Positions 4,999 through 5,249 of a stretch of 5,249 nt of DNA are shown one piece after another; the stretch's first letter is position 1; each line of letters opens with the position of its first letter. The notes below the pieces were generated by a model, which saw only the letters and a list, made by a program, of their open reading frames with translations, had not been told where the DNA came from and searched no databases. Location: the NCBI GenBank assembly GCA_019307665.1, contig JAFDJC010000228.1, positions 1 through 5,249 on the forward strand, in the 5' to 3' direction. This DNA comes from Deltaproteobacteria bacterium. Its GTDB lineage: Bacteria; Desulfobacterota; Desulfobacteria; Desulfobacterales; SURF-7. The position numbers were made by a program, and so were the translations under genes.

Positions 4999-5249
4999 AT
5001 GACCGAGGATAAAGATAAAAAGCGCTATTTTAAAAAAATCGGTGAATACCTTGACTGTGATTCAACTATTATTGAAAGGGTTACCGATATGCAACGCAAG
5101 ATGGAAACTATCGGCAGAAGGGGTCTTTTGGGAGAACTGCTTGTTACCCAGAATGCAATTACACTTGAAGCCCTTATGGAAGCTGTTTTACAGCAACGCC
5201 TCGACAGGTTGCAGCAGAGTGACATCTTTTCCGGATTGAGCCTTGATGA
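4999..5249 (+). CDS. MshEN-like helix plus start of a cyclic-nucleotide-binding domain (partial, C-terminus beyond window)
   Basis: The frame is open from ATG 4999 to the window end (83 codons plus two bases). ATG 4999 is the first start after an in-frame TGA (4987-4989), and GAGG lies 7 nt upstream. Residues 1-35 are charged and helical. Residues 40-68 (RRGLLGELLVTQNAITLEALMEAVLQQRL) match the LGELLV..G.IT...L..AL..Q pattern of MshEN / T2SSE N-terminal-like segments, which in related proteins can bind c-di-GMP. Residues 69-83 (DRLQQSDIFSGLSLD) look like the opening of a CRP/FNR-type cNMP-binding domain (usual form: L...PLF.GLS.EEL). The visible part shows no helix-turn-helix or kinase domain; what follows is unknown. 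It is transcribed away from the ATC-hydrolase-like operon from a strong promoter with adjoining repeats. The domain calls are pattern-based and the gene is incomplete. Confidence 0.7.
   Translation, partial: MTEDKDKKRYFKKIGEYLDCDSTIIERVTDMQRKMETIGRRGLLGELLVTQNAITLEALMEAVLQQRLDRLQQSDIFSGLSLD

Overview
The window looks like an ordinary chromosomal segment of a Gram-negative bacterium with a moderately AT-leaning genome. Conserved housekeeping genes (a YggS/PLPBP protein, a Maf pyrophosphatase and a tRNA-Leu with encoded CCA) sit beside less common genes: a NodN-like MaoC dehydratase, a DEDD-type RNase H-like exonuclease and an ATC-hydrolase-like protein. This mix would fit an anaerobic Desulfobacterota-type organism, but that is inference and the sequence does not prove it.

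Layout. Positions 1-1294 hold the minus-strand pair maf -> yggS; yggS runs off the left edge. A tRNA-Leu(UAA) gene follows on the plus strand (1447-1534), with a promoter that overlaps a candidate promoter facing maf. From 1626 to 2324 there is a minus-strand unit: promoter, MaoC-like dehydratase and a probable intrinsic terminator. An unrecognised 106-residue minus-strand ORF (2396-2716) has a suspicious C-terminus and may carry a frameshift. Positions 2729-3096 are apparently non-coding. Then come two overlapping minus-strand genes, the ATC-hydrolase-like gene (3930-4637) followed by the RNase H-like exonuclease (3097-3936), which are probably translationally coupled.

The right end (4638-4998) is the most regulatory-looking part. 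Four tandem copies of a 13-bp unit fill the space between a strong plus-strand sigma70-type promoter (TTGACA-N17-TATATT) and a weaker minus-strand promoter candidate. The plus-strand promoter leads through a roughly 160-nt leader, with a small inverted repeat and a possible 33-codon Arg-rich upstream ORF, into a truncated gene at 4999. The visible 83 residues of that gene resemble an MshEN-like helical segment followed by the first turn of a cyclic-nucleotide-binding (CRP/FNR-type) domain. The natural hypothesis is a divergently transcribed regulator or sensor controlling itself and the ATC-hydrolase-like/exonuclease operon through the repeat array. No complete novel system can be shown from this window alone.
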